NCBI GenBank assembly: GCA_019749945.1
Contig: JAIEPF010000008.1
Location: 54,516 to 118,515 of the forward strand
Length of the DNA: 64,000 nt
From: Burkholderiales bacterium
GTDB lineage: Bacteria > Pseudomonadota > Gammaproteobacteria > Burkholderiales > SG8-41
Direction of reading: 5' to 3'
Shown: in pieces, positions 55,956 through 64,000 of the stretch
Layout: each line of letters starts with the position of its first letter
Numbering within the stretch: the first letter of the stretch is position 1
Notes under the pieces: generated by a model
What the model was told of the DNA's origin: nothing
Seen by the model: the letters and a program-made list of their open reading frames with translations, nothing else
Databases searched by the model: none
Position numbers and translations under genes: made by a program

Positions 55956-56571
55956 CCGGCGGCGGCAATCGCTGCACGCCGGTGTTGCCGCGTTTTTACT
56001 GGCGGCCCTGGCCACCGGCAGCGCACTTGCGGAAAAAGCCGATCGGGAAAAACCGATCAACCTCGAAGCTGACCGCGTGACCGTCGACGACACCAAGCAG
56101 ATCTCCACCTTCGAAGGCAGGGTCGTACTGACGCAGGGCACGCTGATCATCCGCGGTGACCGCATGGAAGTGCGCCAGGACAACCAGGGTTTCAAAGAGG
56201 GCGTCACCTGGGGCAATCTCGCCTACTTCAAGCAGAAGCGCGACGGCTACGACGAGTACATCGAGGGCTGGGCCGAGCGCATCGAATACGACAGCCGCGC
56301 CGACAAGATGCAGATGTTCAACCGTGCGTCGATGAAAAAAGGCAGCGACGAGGTCCGCGGCAATTACATCTCCTACGATGCAAAAACGGAATTTTTCCAG
56401 GTCATCGGCGGCGGTGCCAAGGCGGCTGCCGCGGAAAACTCCGATGGCCGCGTCCGCGCCGTGATTCAGCCCAAACCCAAGGACAAGCCGGCTGCACAGC
56501 CGCCGGTACCGCTCAAACCCGACACCTCCCTCACCACGCCGCGCGGCGAACTGCAGGCACCGCCGAGCTGA
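55927..56571 (+). CDS. lptA: LPS transport periplasmic protein LptA
   Basis: Periplasmic bridge protein of the Lpt machine. The signal sequence is [20 protein letters not shown]. The OstA/LptA jellyroll contains [40 protein letters not shown] and [13 protein letters not shown]. The C-terminal tail is Pro/Lys-rich. The 214-residue frame begins inside lptC. Confidence 0.93.
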   Translation: MTPAAQPAVNRRRQSLHAGVAAFLLAALATGSALAEKADREKPINLEADRVTVDDTKQISTFEGRVVLTQGTLIIRGDRMEVRQDNQGFKEGVTWGNLAYFKQKRDGYDEYIEGWAERIEYDSRADKMQMFNRASMKKGSDEVRGNYISYDAKTEFFQVIGGGAKAAAAENSDGRVRAVIQPKPKDKPAAQPPVPLKPDTSLTTPRGELQAPPS

Positions 56572-56588
56572 GCCTTTTTCTGGACACC

Positions 56589-57362
56589 GTGCTGCAATCA
56601 CCGAATACCGAATCATCGTCGGGCATCACCGTCCCGGGAACGTTCCTGCTGAAGGCGGAACGGCTCAGCAAACGCTACCGCGCGCGCACCGTCGTCAAGG
56701 ACGTTTCACTGGAAGTGCGCAGCGGTGAGGTCATCGGCCTGCTGGGACCCAACGGCGCCGGAAAAACCACCTGTTTCTACATGATGGTGGGGCTGGTGGC
56801 GATGGACGGCGGTGAGCTTTATCTCGACCAGATGCGGCTGACGCATATGCCGATCCACCAGCGTGCCCGTCTCGGCCTCAGTTACCTGCCGCAGGAAGCA
56901 TCCATATTCCGCCGCTTGTCGGTCGCCGACAATGTCCGCGCGATTCTCGAGCTCTATCACGCCGACGAGGCCGCCATCGAAACACGCCTCGATTCCCTGC
57001 TGCAGGACCTGCATGTCGGGCACCTGCGCAACAACCCGGCGATCAGCCTCTCCGGCGGCGAGCGGCGGCGGGTCGAAATCGCCCGCGCACTGGCCACCGA
57101 ACCGCGCTTCATCCTGCTCGACGAGCCCTTTGCCGGCGTGGATCCGATCGCCGTCATCGAAATCCAGAAAATCATCGGTTTCCTGAGGGCGCGCGGCATC
57201 GGCGTGCTGATCACCGACCACAACGTGCGGGAAACCCTGGGCATCTGCGACCGCGCCTACATCATCAATGACGGCACCGTGCTCGCCTACGGCAAGCCCG
57301 ACGAGATCGTTTATAATGAGAGCGTGAGAAAGGTTTATCTCGGTGAGCATTTCCGCCTCTGA
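56589..57362 (+). CDS. lptB: LPS export ABC transporter ATP-binding protein LptB
   Basis: The cytoplasmic ATPase for LptB2FGC. Walker [19 protein letters not shown]-loop region [15 protein letters not shown], signature [16 protein letters not shown], Walker [17 protein letters not shown] and H-loop [10 protein letters not shown] are all typical. The GTG start gives 257 residues with a ~15-residue extension. lptF and lptG are elsewhere. Confidence 0.95.
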   Translation: MLQSPNTESSSGITVPGTFLLKAERLSKRYRARTVVKDVSLEVRSGEVIGLLGPNGAGKTTCFYMMVGLVAMDGGELYLDQMRLTHMPIHQRARLGLSYLPQEASIFRRLSVADNVRAILELYHADEAAIETRLDSLLQDLHVGHLRNNPAISLSGGERRRVEIARALATEPRFILLDEPFAGVDPIAVIEIQKIIGFLRARGIGVLITDHNVRETLGICDRAYIINDGTVLAYGKPDEIVYNESVRKVYLGEHFRL

Positions 57363-57437
57363 GACGGCCGCTTCAGAATGACCGGGCGCGCATAACCGCC
57401 CGCGCGCAAACCCGGCGCCTCTCCTGTCCGGACCCCG

Positions 57438-58862
57438 ATGAAACATTCGCTACAGCTCAGACTCTCGCAACACCTGACGTTGACGCCGCAACTGCAGCAG
57501 TCGATCCGATTGCTGCAGCTGTCCACGCTCGAGCTCAACCAGGAAATCGAGAGGCTGCTGCAGGACAACCCCCTGCTCGAGCGGGAGGACGTGGAGCCAC
57601 CGCCACCCCCGCCGCGTGACAGTACGGAACAGACCGTCGCCGGTGAATCCTCGGCAACACCCGAAGCCGAAGCTGTCGCGCCCGGCGAGGATGCCGGCGC
57701 CTTCGACGCGATGGACGGCGTCTCCTATGGCGGCAGCGGTGACACCGAGGACGACGATTTTTCGCCGCTTGCCGAACAGCCCGCCAGCCTGCGCGCCCAC
57801 CTCGCCGCGCAGCTGTCCCTGCTGCATCTCTCCGACCGCGACAAGCAGCTCGTCAGCATGCTGATCGATTCGCTGGATGACGGCGGTTACCTGCCGCAGA
57901 CACTCGAAGAAATTGCAGCCATGCTGCCGCCCGAGCTCGAGGTGGAACCGGAGGAACTGTCGACCGCACTGCAGCACCTGCAGCACATGGAACCCACCGG
58001 CATCGGCGCGCGCAGCCTCGCAGAATGTCTCGGCCTGCAGCTCGCAGCCCTGCCCGCGGACACGCCTTGTCGCGACCAGGCCCTGGAAATCGTGCGCAAC
58101 CACCTCGACGCCCTCGCCACCCGGGATTTCGCGCGGCTGAAACGCGTGCTCAAATGCGACGATGCCTGCCTGCGCACGGTGCAGAAACTGATCGTCAGTC
58201 TCAATCCGAAACCGGGGCGTGATTTTTCCGTCGAAGAAACGCGTTTTGTCATCGCCGACGTGATCGTACGCAAAATCAAGGGCGTGTGGGTCGCCGCGCT
58301 CAACCCCGACGCCATGCCGAAGCTGAAGGTCAACCGGCTCTACGCCGACATCCTGCAGCGCAACCGCGGCGGCAATTCCCAGCAGATCAGCGCCCAGCTG
58401 CAGGAAGCCAAATGGCTGATCAAGAACGTGCAGCAGCGCTTCGAAACCATCCTGCGCGTCTCCCAGGCCATCGTCGACCGCCAGCGCAACTTCCTCGAAC
58501 ACGGGGAGGTCGCGATGCGGCCGCTGGTGCTGCGCGAAATCGCCGACACGCTGAGCCTGCACGAATCCACGGTGTCGCGGGTGACCACGCAGAAATTCAT
58601 GCACACGCCGCGCGGCATTTTCGAACTCAAGTATTTTTTCGGCAGCCATGTCGCCACCGAAGCCGGCGGCTCGGCATCAAGCACCGCCATCCGCGCCCTG
58701 ATCAAGCAGCTGGTCAACGCCGAAAACACCCGCGCCCCGCTGAGCGACGGCCAGATCTCGGAATTGCTCGGGCAGCAGGGTATAGTGGTTGCGAGGCGGA
58801 CGATTGCAAAATACCGGGAATCGATGCAGATCCTCCCGGTGAATCTGAGGAAAACCCTCTAA
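57438..58862 (+). CDS. rpoN: RNA polymerase sigma-54 factor RpoN
   Basis: Region I ([20 protein letters not shown], Gln/Leu-rich) binds activators. An acidic linker follows, then the core-binding domain (~110-300), a helix-turn-helix ([20 protein letters not shown]) and the RpoN box [11 protein letters not shown] that reads the -24 element. The 474 residues are normal. It serves the pilin promoter found at 50872 in this window. Standard position after lptB and before hpf-ptsN. Confidence 0.97.
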   Translation: MKHSLQLRLSQHLTLTPQLQQSIRLLQLSTLELNQEIERLLQDNPLLEREDVEPPPPPPRDSTEQTVAGESSATPEAEAVAPGEDAGAFDAMDGVSYGGSGDTEDDDFSPLAEQPASLRAHLAAQLSLLHLSDRDKQLVSMLIDSLDDGGYLPQTLEEIAAMLPPELEVEPEELSTALQHLQHMEPTGIGARSLAECLGLQLAALPADTPCRDQALEIVRNHLDALATRDFARLKRVLKCDDACLRTVQKLIVSLNPKPGRDFSVEETRFVIADVIVRKIKGVWVAALNPDAMPKLKVNRLYADILQRNRGGNSQQISAQLQEAKWLIKNVQQRFETILRVSQAIVDRQRNFLEHGEVAMRPLVLREIADTLSLHESTVSRVTTQKFMHTPRGIFELKYFFGSHVATEAGGSASSTAIRALIKQLVNAENTRAPLSDGQISELLGQQGIVVARRTIAKYRESMQILPVNLRKTL

Positions 58863-58874
58863 CAAGGAGACGCC

Positions 58875-59207
58875 ATGAACCTGCACCTCACCGGACACCA
58901 CCTGCAGATCACGCCAGCCATCCGCGAGCACGTCGCGCACAAGCTGGAAAAAATCACCGGTCACTTCGACCATGTCATCGACATCAATGTCATCATGACC
59001 GTTGAAAAACTGCAGCATACGGTGGAAGCCACGGTACATCTCAGCGGCAAGGAAATTTTCTGCGAAACCCACGGCGAAGACATGTACGTGGCCATCGACC
59101 ACCTCGTCGGCAAGCTTGACCGCGCGATCCTCAAGCACAAGGGCAAAAACATCGCGCATCGCCACGACACCGCGCCCATCAAACACCAGCCGACAGACGC
59201 CGAGTAA
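58875..59207 (+). CDS. hpf: Ribosome hibernation-promoting factor (short HPF)
   Basis: A 110-residue HPF/YfiA fold (beta-alpha-beta-beta-beta-alpha). It begins MNLHLTGHHLQITPAIREHV and contains FCETHGEDMYVAIDHLVGKLD, the conserved region binding near the 30S A/P sites. The short form drives 100S dimers together with RMF in gammaproteobacteria; RMF is not seen here. AAGGAG precedes the ATG. It lies 12 nt after rpoN. Confidence 0.94.
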   Translation: MNLHLTGHHLQITPAIREHVAHKLEKITGHFDHVIDINVIMTVEKLQHTVEATVHLSGKEIFCETHGEDMYVAIDHLVGKLDRAILKHKGKNIAHRHDTAPIKHQPTDAE

Positions 59208-59277
59208 CCCCGGGCCGCGCAGCTTGATCCGCAGCTGTAATTTGCCGCCGTAATTCGTAAAACCAGCCGACACACCC

Positions 59278-59763
59278 ATGAACCTGATCGCCAAGCTGCT
59301 GCCCGTCTCAAACATCCTGCTCGACGCCGACCTGACCAGCAAAAAGCGGGTATTCGAGCAGGCCGGGCTGCTGCTCGAGAACAATGAGAGCATTTCCCGC
59401 AACCTTGTTTTCGACAGCCTGTTTGCCCGCGAAAAACTCGGCTCGACCGGACTCGGACAGGGCGTCGCCATCCCGCACGGCCGCATCAAGGGATTAAAAG
59501 CCGCCACCGGCGCAATGATCCGCGTGCAGAGCGCCGTGCCCTTCGATGCGCCCGACGGCCAGAACGTCAAGCTCATTTTCGTGCTGCTGGTGCCGGAGCG
59601 CGCCACCGATGAACACCTGCAGATCCTGTCGGAACTGGCGCAGATGTTCTGCGACAAGCCGTTCCGCGAACGCCTGCTCGGTGCCGCCACGCCGGCGGAT
59701 CTGCAGCAGTTGATCACCCAATGGGAACCCAATGCCGCAGGTCAGCATAACCCGGCTGTTTGA
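59278..59763 (+). CDS. ptsN: Nitrogen-regulatory PTS IIA protein PtsN
   Basis: EIIA-Ntr: a signalling phosphocarrier with active-site His67 in GQGVAIPHGRI. The 161 residues include DGQNVKLIFVLLVPERATDEHL. In the standard rpoN-hpf-ptsN-hprK-rapZ order. Its 3' end overlaps hprK by 32 nt. Confidence 0.95.
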   Translation: MNLIAKLLPVSNILLDADLTSKKRVFEQAGLLLENNESISRNLVFDSLFAREKLGSTGLGQGVAIPHGRIKGLKAATGAMIRVQSAVPFDAPDGQNVKLIFVLLVPERATDEHLQILSELAQMFCDKPFRERLLGAATPADLQQLITQWEPNAAGQHNPAV

Positions 59764-60688
59764 AGAGACACGGGAGAAACTGCAACTCACCTGGGTCGCC
59801 GGCAGGGACGGCGGCAACAAGGGGATTGACAGCGAATTGACCAAGGATTCGTCGAAGGGGCTCGTCGGCCACCTCAACTTCATCCACCCCAACCTGATCC
59901 AGGTGCTCGGCGACTCGGAAGTCAATTATCTCAACGCCCTGGATCCGGCCGAATGCCGCAGGGTGCTGGAGCGCACCGCGATCCGCGAACTGGCCTGTTT
60001 CATCGTCGCCGGCGCCAAATCCATGCCCGCGGCGCTGACGGAGGTTGCCGAATCCACGCACACGCCGCTGTTTTCATCGCCGATTCCCAGCGTCGAGCTG
60101 ATGTGGATCATGCGCCCCCACCTCGCGCGTGCGCTCGCCGAATCCACCACCATCCACGGCGTGTTCCTCGACGTGCTGGGCGTCGGTGTGCTGATCACCG
60201 GCGATTCAGGCGTCGGCAAAAGCGAACTGGCGCTGGAACTGGTCAGCCGCGGCAGCGGACTGATCGCCGACGACGTGGTTGAACTCTACCGGCTCGGTCC
60301 CGAAAGCATCGAAGGCCGCTGCCCGGGACTGTTGCGCGATTTCCTCGAAGTGCGCGGGCTGGGCGTGCTGAACATCCGCACCATCTTCGGCGAAGCGGCG
60401 CTGCGTCCGCGCAAAAACGTCAAGCTGATCGTGCATCTCGAACGGCCCGCGCTTTCCACATCGGGGTCCGATGCCGCCCACCTCGAACGCCTGCCGCTGA
60501 AACCCGGCACCGAGTCGCTGATGGGCGTCGACATCCACAAAGTGACCATCCCCGTCGCCGCCGGGCGCAATCTCGCGGTGCTGACCGAGGCTGCGGTGCG
60601 CAGCCATGTGCTGCAGATGCGCGGCATCGACAGCACACGGGAATTCGTCGAGCGCCAGGCGCGCTCGATGAACGAACCGGGCGAATGA
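59732..60688 (+). CDS. hprK: HPr kinase/phosphorylase HprK
   Basis: A bifunctional Ser-HPr kinase/phosphorylase. The N-terminal half is the DRTGG-like domain. Walker [10 protein letters not shown] is near 152-160, followed by [16 protein letters not shown] and the HprK signature [20 protein letters not shown]. The 318 residues are normal. It is part of the incomplete PTS typical of betaproteobacteria; HPr and EI genes are not in this window. Confidence 0.95.
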   Translation: MPQVSITRLFEETREKLQLTWVAGRDGGNKGIDSELTKDSSKGLVGHLNFIHPNLIQVLGDSEVNYLNALDPAECRRVLERTAIRELACFIVAGAKSMPAALTEVAESTHTPLFSSPIPSVELMWIMRPHLARALAESTTIHGVFLDVLGVGVLITGDSGVGKSELALELVSRGSGLIADDVVELYRLGPESIEGRCPGLLRDFLEVRGLGVLNIRTIFGEAALRPRKNVKLIVHLERPALSTSGSDAAHLERLPLKPGTESLMGVDIHKVTIPVAAGRNLAVLTEAAVRSHVLQMRGIDSTREFVERQARSMNEPGE

Positions 60689-60701
60689 CGCGCCGCCGCC
60701 G

Positions 60702-61541
60702 ATGCAGCTGATCCTCATCACCGGGCTCTCCGGTTCGGGCAAAAGCGTGGCGCTGGCCGTCCTTGAAGACGCGGGTTATTACTGCGTCGACAACCTGCCG
60801 GTGGAACTGGTCGGCCCGCTGGTCGAGAACCTGCGCGCCTCGGGCAATGAACGTGTGGCACTGACCATCGACGCCCGCACCGGCAACGCCGTCGCCGGCC
60901 TGCCGGCGGAAGTTGAGCGGCTGCGCGCGGCAGGCATCGATGTACGGGTGATGTTCCTCGAAGCCAAACGCGACACCCTGATCAAGCGTTATTCGGAAAC
61001 CCGCCGCCGCCACCCGCTGTCGCCGCTGGGGCTGACCCTGCCCGAATGCATAGAGCGCGAGCGCGAACTGGTCGCCGGCATTTCGGACATGGCGCATCAC
61101 ATCGACACCAGCGACCTGGCACCCAACACCCTGCGCAACTGGGTCAAGGATTTTGCCGCACTGCCTGTGGCGGGGCTGACGCTGCTGTTCGAATCCTTCG
61201 GCTTCAAACACGGCATCCCGCTCGACGCCGACTTCGTGTTCGACGTGCGCTGCCTGCCCAATCCGTACTACGACCTCAGATTGCGCCCGCTGACCGGCTG
61301 CGACGCGCCGGTGGCCGAGTTCATCCGCGCAACACCCGACGCGATGCGCATGCTCGACGACATCCACCGCTTCATCACCGACTGGCTGCCCGCGTTCGAA
61401 CGCGACAATCGCAGTTACCTGACGATCGCCATTGGTTGCACCGGCGGCCGCCACCGTTCGGTATTTTTTGTCGAGACCCTCGCCGGAAAATTCCACGCCC
61501 GCACCCGCACGCTGGCGCGACACCGCGAACTTGGCGCATGA
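60702..61541 (+). CDS. rapZ: RNase adapter protein RapZ
   Basis: A P-loop protein that in E. coli directs RNase E to GlmZ and senses glucosamine-6-P. Walker A GLSGSGKS is at 8-15, then [44 protein letters not shown] and C-terminal [20 protein letters not shown]. The 279 residues are normal. The stop overlaps the next ATG (ATGA). Confidence 0.96.
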   Translation: MQLILITGLSGSGKSVALAVLEDAGYYCVDNLPVELVGPLVENLRASGNERVALTIDARTGNAVAGLPAEVERLRAAGIDVRVMFLEAKRDTLIKRYSETRRRHPLSPLGLTLPECIERERELVAGISDMAHHIDTSDLAPNTLRNWVKDFAALPVAGLTLLFESFGFKHGIPLDADFVFDVRCLPNPYYDLRLRPLTGCDAPVAEFIRATPDAMRMLDDIHRFITDWLPAFERDNRSYLTIAIGCTGGRHRSVFFVETLAGKFHARTRTLARHRELGA

Positions 61542-62146
61542 GCGCAACACCGACTGAAATACCACTGTTCCCGCTGGGCACGGTGCTGTTTCCCGGCGGC
61601 CTGCTGCCGCTGAAGGTGTTCGAGCAGCGCTATGTCGACATGACCAAGGCCTGCCTGCGTGACAACACACCCTTCGGCGTGTGCCTGATCAGGGAAGGTC
61701 ATGAAGTCGGCCAGCCTGCTGCCCCGCATGGCGTCGGCTGTCTGGCGCATATCGCGCAATGGGATGTGCCCCACCCCAATCTGTTCGCGGTGCTGGCGCG
61801 CGGCAGTGCGCGTTTTCGCGTCCTCGACACCACGGTCGCCGGCAACGGTTTGATCACCGCACGCATCGAAGCCCTGCCCGAACCGACACAACCCGACACT
61901 GTGGATCGCGCCTGCCAGGAAGTGCTGCGATTGGCGATTGAACGCGCCGGCGTGGAAAGCGTGCCCGGCCCGATACGACTCGATGATCCGGTATGGGTCA
62001 GCTACCGGCTGGCGGAAATCCTGCCGATCCCGGCGCAGCAGAAACAGGCGCTGCTCGAACTCAGCGATACCGAAGCGCGGCTGGCGCAGCTGCACGATCT
62101 GCTGCTGACCCACGGCATCATAGAAAACATCAATAAAAACAATTAG
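61538..62146 (+). CDS. Lon N-terminal (LON substrate-binding) domain protein
   Basis: A 202-residue stand-alone PUA-like Lon N-terminal domain: [20 protein letters not shown] and [21 protein letters not shown] are the family signature. No ATPase or protease domain is present. Function is unknown, possibly substrate recognition for a protease. Its last codons (ENINKNN) are a copy of the AT-rich dispersed motif, in contrast with the GC-rich body. Confidence 0.9.
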   Translation: MSATPTEIPLFPLGTVLFPGGLLPLKVFEQRYVDMTKACLRDNTPFGVCLIREGHEVGQPAAPHGVGCLAHIAQWDVPHPNLFAVLARGSARFRVLDTTVAGNGLITARIEALPEPTQPDTVDRACQEVLRLAIERAGVESVPGPIRLDDPVWVSYRLAEILPIPAQQKQALLELSDTEARLAQLHDLLLTHGIIENINKNN

Positions 62147-62150
62147 TTAC
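62130..62150 (+). repeat. AT-rich dispersed ~20-mer, copy at the LON-domain gene end
   Basis: Reads TCAATAAAAACAATTAGTTA plus C, 18/21 identical to the mlaC copy. It includes the TAG stop codon. Confidence 0.45.
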
Positions 62151-62154
62151 TGAA

Positions 62155-62841
62155 TCACTTTGCACTGTTCCGCGGCAAACCCCGCTGCCGCAACAGTTGC
62201 TGCACCCGCGCTGCAGCGGCGGCCGTGTCCTGCAATTGCAGCGCTTCCCCGCCACCGGCATAAACCCCTGCTTCGGTCACGATGAAATCCATCGCGATGT
62301 CGTGCGTCTGGGGAAAAATGTCCGGCACACGGCAGGCGTCGTAGGTCACGCCGATCGCCACCACGCGCCGCTCCAGTGCCGCCAGCGTGCGGTCAAAATA
62401 ACCGCCGCCATAACCCAGCCGGTAACCGCGGCCATCGCAGGCATTCATCGGCACGATGGCAATATCGGGGAGCACCACCGGCGTGGCGTCGGGTACCGGA
62501 ATGTCGTACACCCCGCGCCGCATCGGCGCCCCCGGCCACCACTGGCTGAAGCGCAAGGGCTGGCCCTTGCCGGTGACTTCCGGCAACGCGGCCACCGCGC
62601 CCTGCCCGCGCCAGTGATGTACTGCAAAACGCGCGTCGAACTCGGCCTTGAACGGCCAGCAGAAACCGATCACGGCTTTTTGCGGCGCCGGCAGCAGGGC
62701 GCGGAGCAGCGCGGTCATCCGTTCTCCCCACGCTGAGCGCTGTGCTTCGGGAACCGCAACACGCCAGGCAATCCACTGCTCGCGCTGCGCCTTGCGCCAT
62801 GCATTGATGTCCTTCCAGCTCATCGATACCGGTTCACTCAT
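62155..62841 (-). CDS. 5-formyltetrahydrofolate cyclo-ligase
   Basis: Converts 5-formyl-THF to methenyl-THF with ATP. N-terminal SWKDINAWRKAQREQWIAWR, the middle IGFCWPFKAEFDAR and the hallmark LGYGGGYFDRTLA near residue 147 are present. The 228 residues are normal. It is convergent with the LON-domain gene (8-nt gap) and 15 nt downstream of mutY on the same strand. Confidence 0.93.
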   Translation of the reverse strand: MSEPVSMSWKDINAWRKAQREQWIAWRVAVPEAQRSAWGERMTALLRALLPAPQKAVIGFCWPFKAEFDARFAVHHWRGQGAVAALPEVTGKGQPLRFSQWWPGAPMRRGVYDIPVPDATPVVLPDIAIVPMNACDGRGYRLGYGGGYFDRTLAALERRVVAIGVTYDACRVPDIFPQTHDIAMDFIVTEAGVYAGGGEALQLQDTAAAAARVQQLLRQRGLPRNSAK

Positions 62842-62856
62842 CCACTGTCTCCTCGA

Positions 62857-63906
62857 TCATCCGCGGTCACTGATCAACTGTTCGATGATATCGCGCACGG
62901 GCGTCGGCACTGCCGCACGCAAGGCATCGTCCGGCGTAATCCACAACCGGCCCGGCTCCTCCGCGCGCTGCGGCCATGCCGACACGGTCGCCGGCTGCGG
63001 CAGGATATCGAGTTTGAAATGCGTGAAGCCGTGCGCGATCACCGGCAAGGACTCTTTTAATATTACGGCTGCGCCATAACGCCGCGCACAGGCTTTAACC
63101 ACATCAGCATCGGCATCTTCTTCCGGAAACGACCACATCCCGCCCCAGATGCCCGTCGCCGGCCGTTTCTCCAGCAGGATTTCTCCTGCGCGCTGCAGCA
63201 CCAGCATCATGGTCCGGCGTTGTGGCAGTGCCTTGCGCGGCTTGGGTGTTGGCAGTTCCGCGACGCGTTTGGTTTTGAATGCAACGCAGAGCCTTTGTAC
63301 CGGACATTCCGCGCAGCGCGGATTACGCCGCACGCACAGCGTCGCCCCGAGATCCATCAAACCCTGGGTGTACGGCCGCAATCCGGTTTTGGGCAACAAG
63401 GCCTCGGCCTGCTGCCACAGCTGCGCCGCCACCGCGGTTTCGCCGGGATAACCCGCGATGCCGCAGACGCGGGCCAGCACGCGCTTCACATTGCCGTCGA
63501 GGATCGCGCTGCGTTTGCCGAAGGCAAACACCAGGATCGCCGCCGCCGTCGAGCGCCCGATGCCCGGCAACTCCATGATGGCTTCCAGGGTTTCCGGGAA
63601 TTTTCCGCCGTATTGTGCCATCACCGCCTGCGCCGCACGGTGCAAGTTGCGCGCACGCGAGTAATAACCGAGGCCGCTCCATAACGCGAGCACATCGTCG
63701 AGCGGCGCCTCGGCCAAAACCTTCAAGGTCGGGAACCGTTCGAGGAAACGCTGATAGTAGGGAATGACCGCCGCCACCTGTGTCTGCTGCAGCATGATCT
63801 CCGACAGCCACACGGTGTAGGGCTCACGCGAGCCCTGCCACGGCAGATCGTGGCGGCCGTGGCTTTTCTGCCACGCGGTCAGCGCAACGGCAAAATCATC
63901 AGTCAC
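62857..63906 (-). CDS. mutY: A/G-specific adenine glycosylase MutY
   Basis: Removes adenine mispaired with 8-oxoguanine. The catalytic Glu lies in SEIMLQQTQVAAV, the helix-hairpin-helix in MELPGIGRSTAAAILVFAFG and the catalytic Asp in GLMDLGATLC. The 4Fe-4S cluster motif is CVRRNPRCAECPVQRLC (C-x6-C-x2-C-x5-C). A C-terminal NUDIX-like domain (~225-345) recognises 8-oxoG. I prefer the GTG start (TDDFAVALTAWQKSHGRHDL) because relatives begin close to the WQ...GR...LPW motif; an ATG 48 nt upstream is the alternative. No gene is evident in the last ~90 bases. Confidence 0.92.
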   Translation of the reverse strand: MTDDFAVALTAWQKSHGRHDLPWQGSREPYTVWLSEIMLQQTQVAAVIPYYQRFLERFPTLKVLAEAPLDDVLALWSGLGYYSRARNLHRAAQAVMAQYGGKFPETLEAIMELPGIGRSTAAAILVFAFGKRSAILDGNVKRVLARVCGIAGYPGETAVAAQLWQQAEALLPKTGLRPYTQGLMDLGATLCVRRNPRCAECPVQRLCVAFKTKRVAELPTPKPRKALPQRRTMMLVLQRAGEILLEKRPATGIWGGMWSFPEEDADADVVKACARRYGAAVILKESLPVIAHGFTHFKLDILPQPATVSAWPQRAEEPGRLWITPDDALRAAVPTPVRDIIEQLISDRG

Positions 63907-64000
63907 AGGCACTCTTGGTATGGTGGAGCGGGTGAAGGGAACAGTTCCAATCATCCAACCCGTTGATTGATAACGGATTTATCCCGTTCGCTCCTCGGGA

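Noticed and set aside
59278..60688. ptsN-hprK without HPr/EI as an unusual PTS
   Set aside because: This partial cluster beside rpoN and rapZ is the ordinary betaproteobacterial arrangement; ptsH/ptsI are usually elsewhere.

Overview
The window looks like the chromosome of a betaproteobacterium, GC-rich at roughly 60-65% by eye. The evidence is gene order: petABC-sspA-sspB, an mla-yadGH-ibaG-murA-his-tat run, kdsD-kdsC-lptCAB-rpoN-hpf-ptsN-hprK-rapZ, and a Bug-type (tripartite tricarboxylate) binding protein beside catabolic hydrolases. I cannot place it below class level. Most of the window is core metabolism and envelope biogenesis. I see no phage, CRISPR array, transposase or classical defence island.

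Left part (1-16.4 kb): a GldA/GldF-like ABC exporter cut by the window edge; tRNA-Thr(TGT); a 3-hydroxyisobutyrate-dehydrogenase-family enzyme whose 3' end is duplicated around a ~1 kb AT-richer insert carrying one unrecognised RNase H-like gene; a Tat-type amidohydrolase; sspB, sspA and the cytochrome bc1 operon petABC; two small envelope proteins; a catabolic cassette (aspartoacylase-like, amidase, Bug binding protein); a Nif3-family protein; and a DegS/AlgW-like protease.

Middle part (16.4-32.8 kb, nearly all minus strand): one long co-directional run reading mlaF-E-D-C-B, yadG-yadH-like ABC pair, ibaG, murA, hisG-D-C-B-H-A-F-I-E, tatA-B-C. The only interruption is a plus-strand MlaF paralogue with an altered H-loop between murA and hisG. 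Several gaps here hold hairpins built from inverted arrays of 7-9 bp tandem repeats, and one holds a MITE-like element.

Right-centre part (32.9-51.6 kb): an MSHA-like type IV pilus locus (mshM, mshL, frameshifted mshN, mshE, mshG, PilMN/PilO/PilP-like proteins, two related pseudopilins, a major pilin). It is bracketed by a split ABC exporter (ATPase at 32.9 kb, permease at 49.2 kb) and, inside that, by a sigma-54 response regulator and a convergent sensor kinase. The pilin has a near-consensus -24/-12 promoter and MshE carries a full cyclic-di-GMP-binding MshEN motif, so pilus expression and assembly look doubly controlled.

Right part (51.7-64 kb): a CPA2 cation/proton antiporter, then the conserved Kdo/LPS-export and nitrogen-PTS cluster (kdsD, kdsC, lptC, lptA, lptB, rpoN, hpf, ptsN, hprK, rapZ), a Lon N-domain protein, 5-formyl-THF cyclo-ligase and mutY. 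An AT-rich ~20-mer (core CAATAAAAWCAAT) recurs at six or more places on both strands, inside and between genes.
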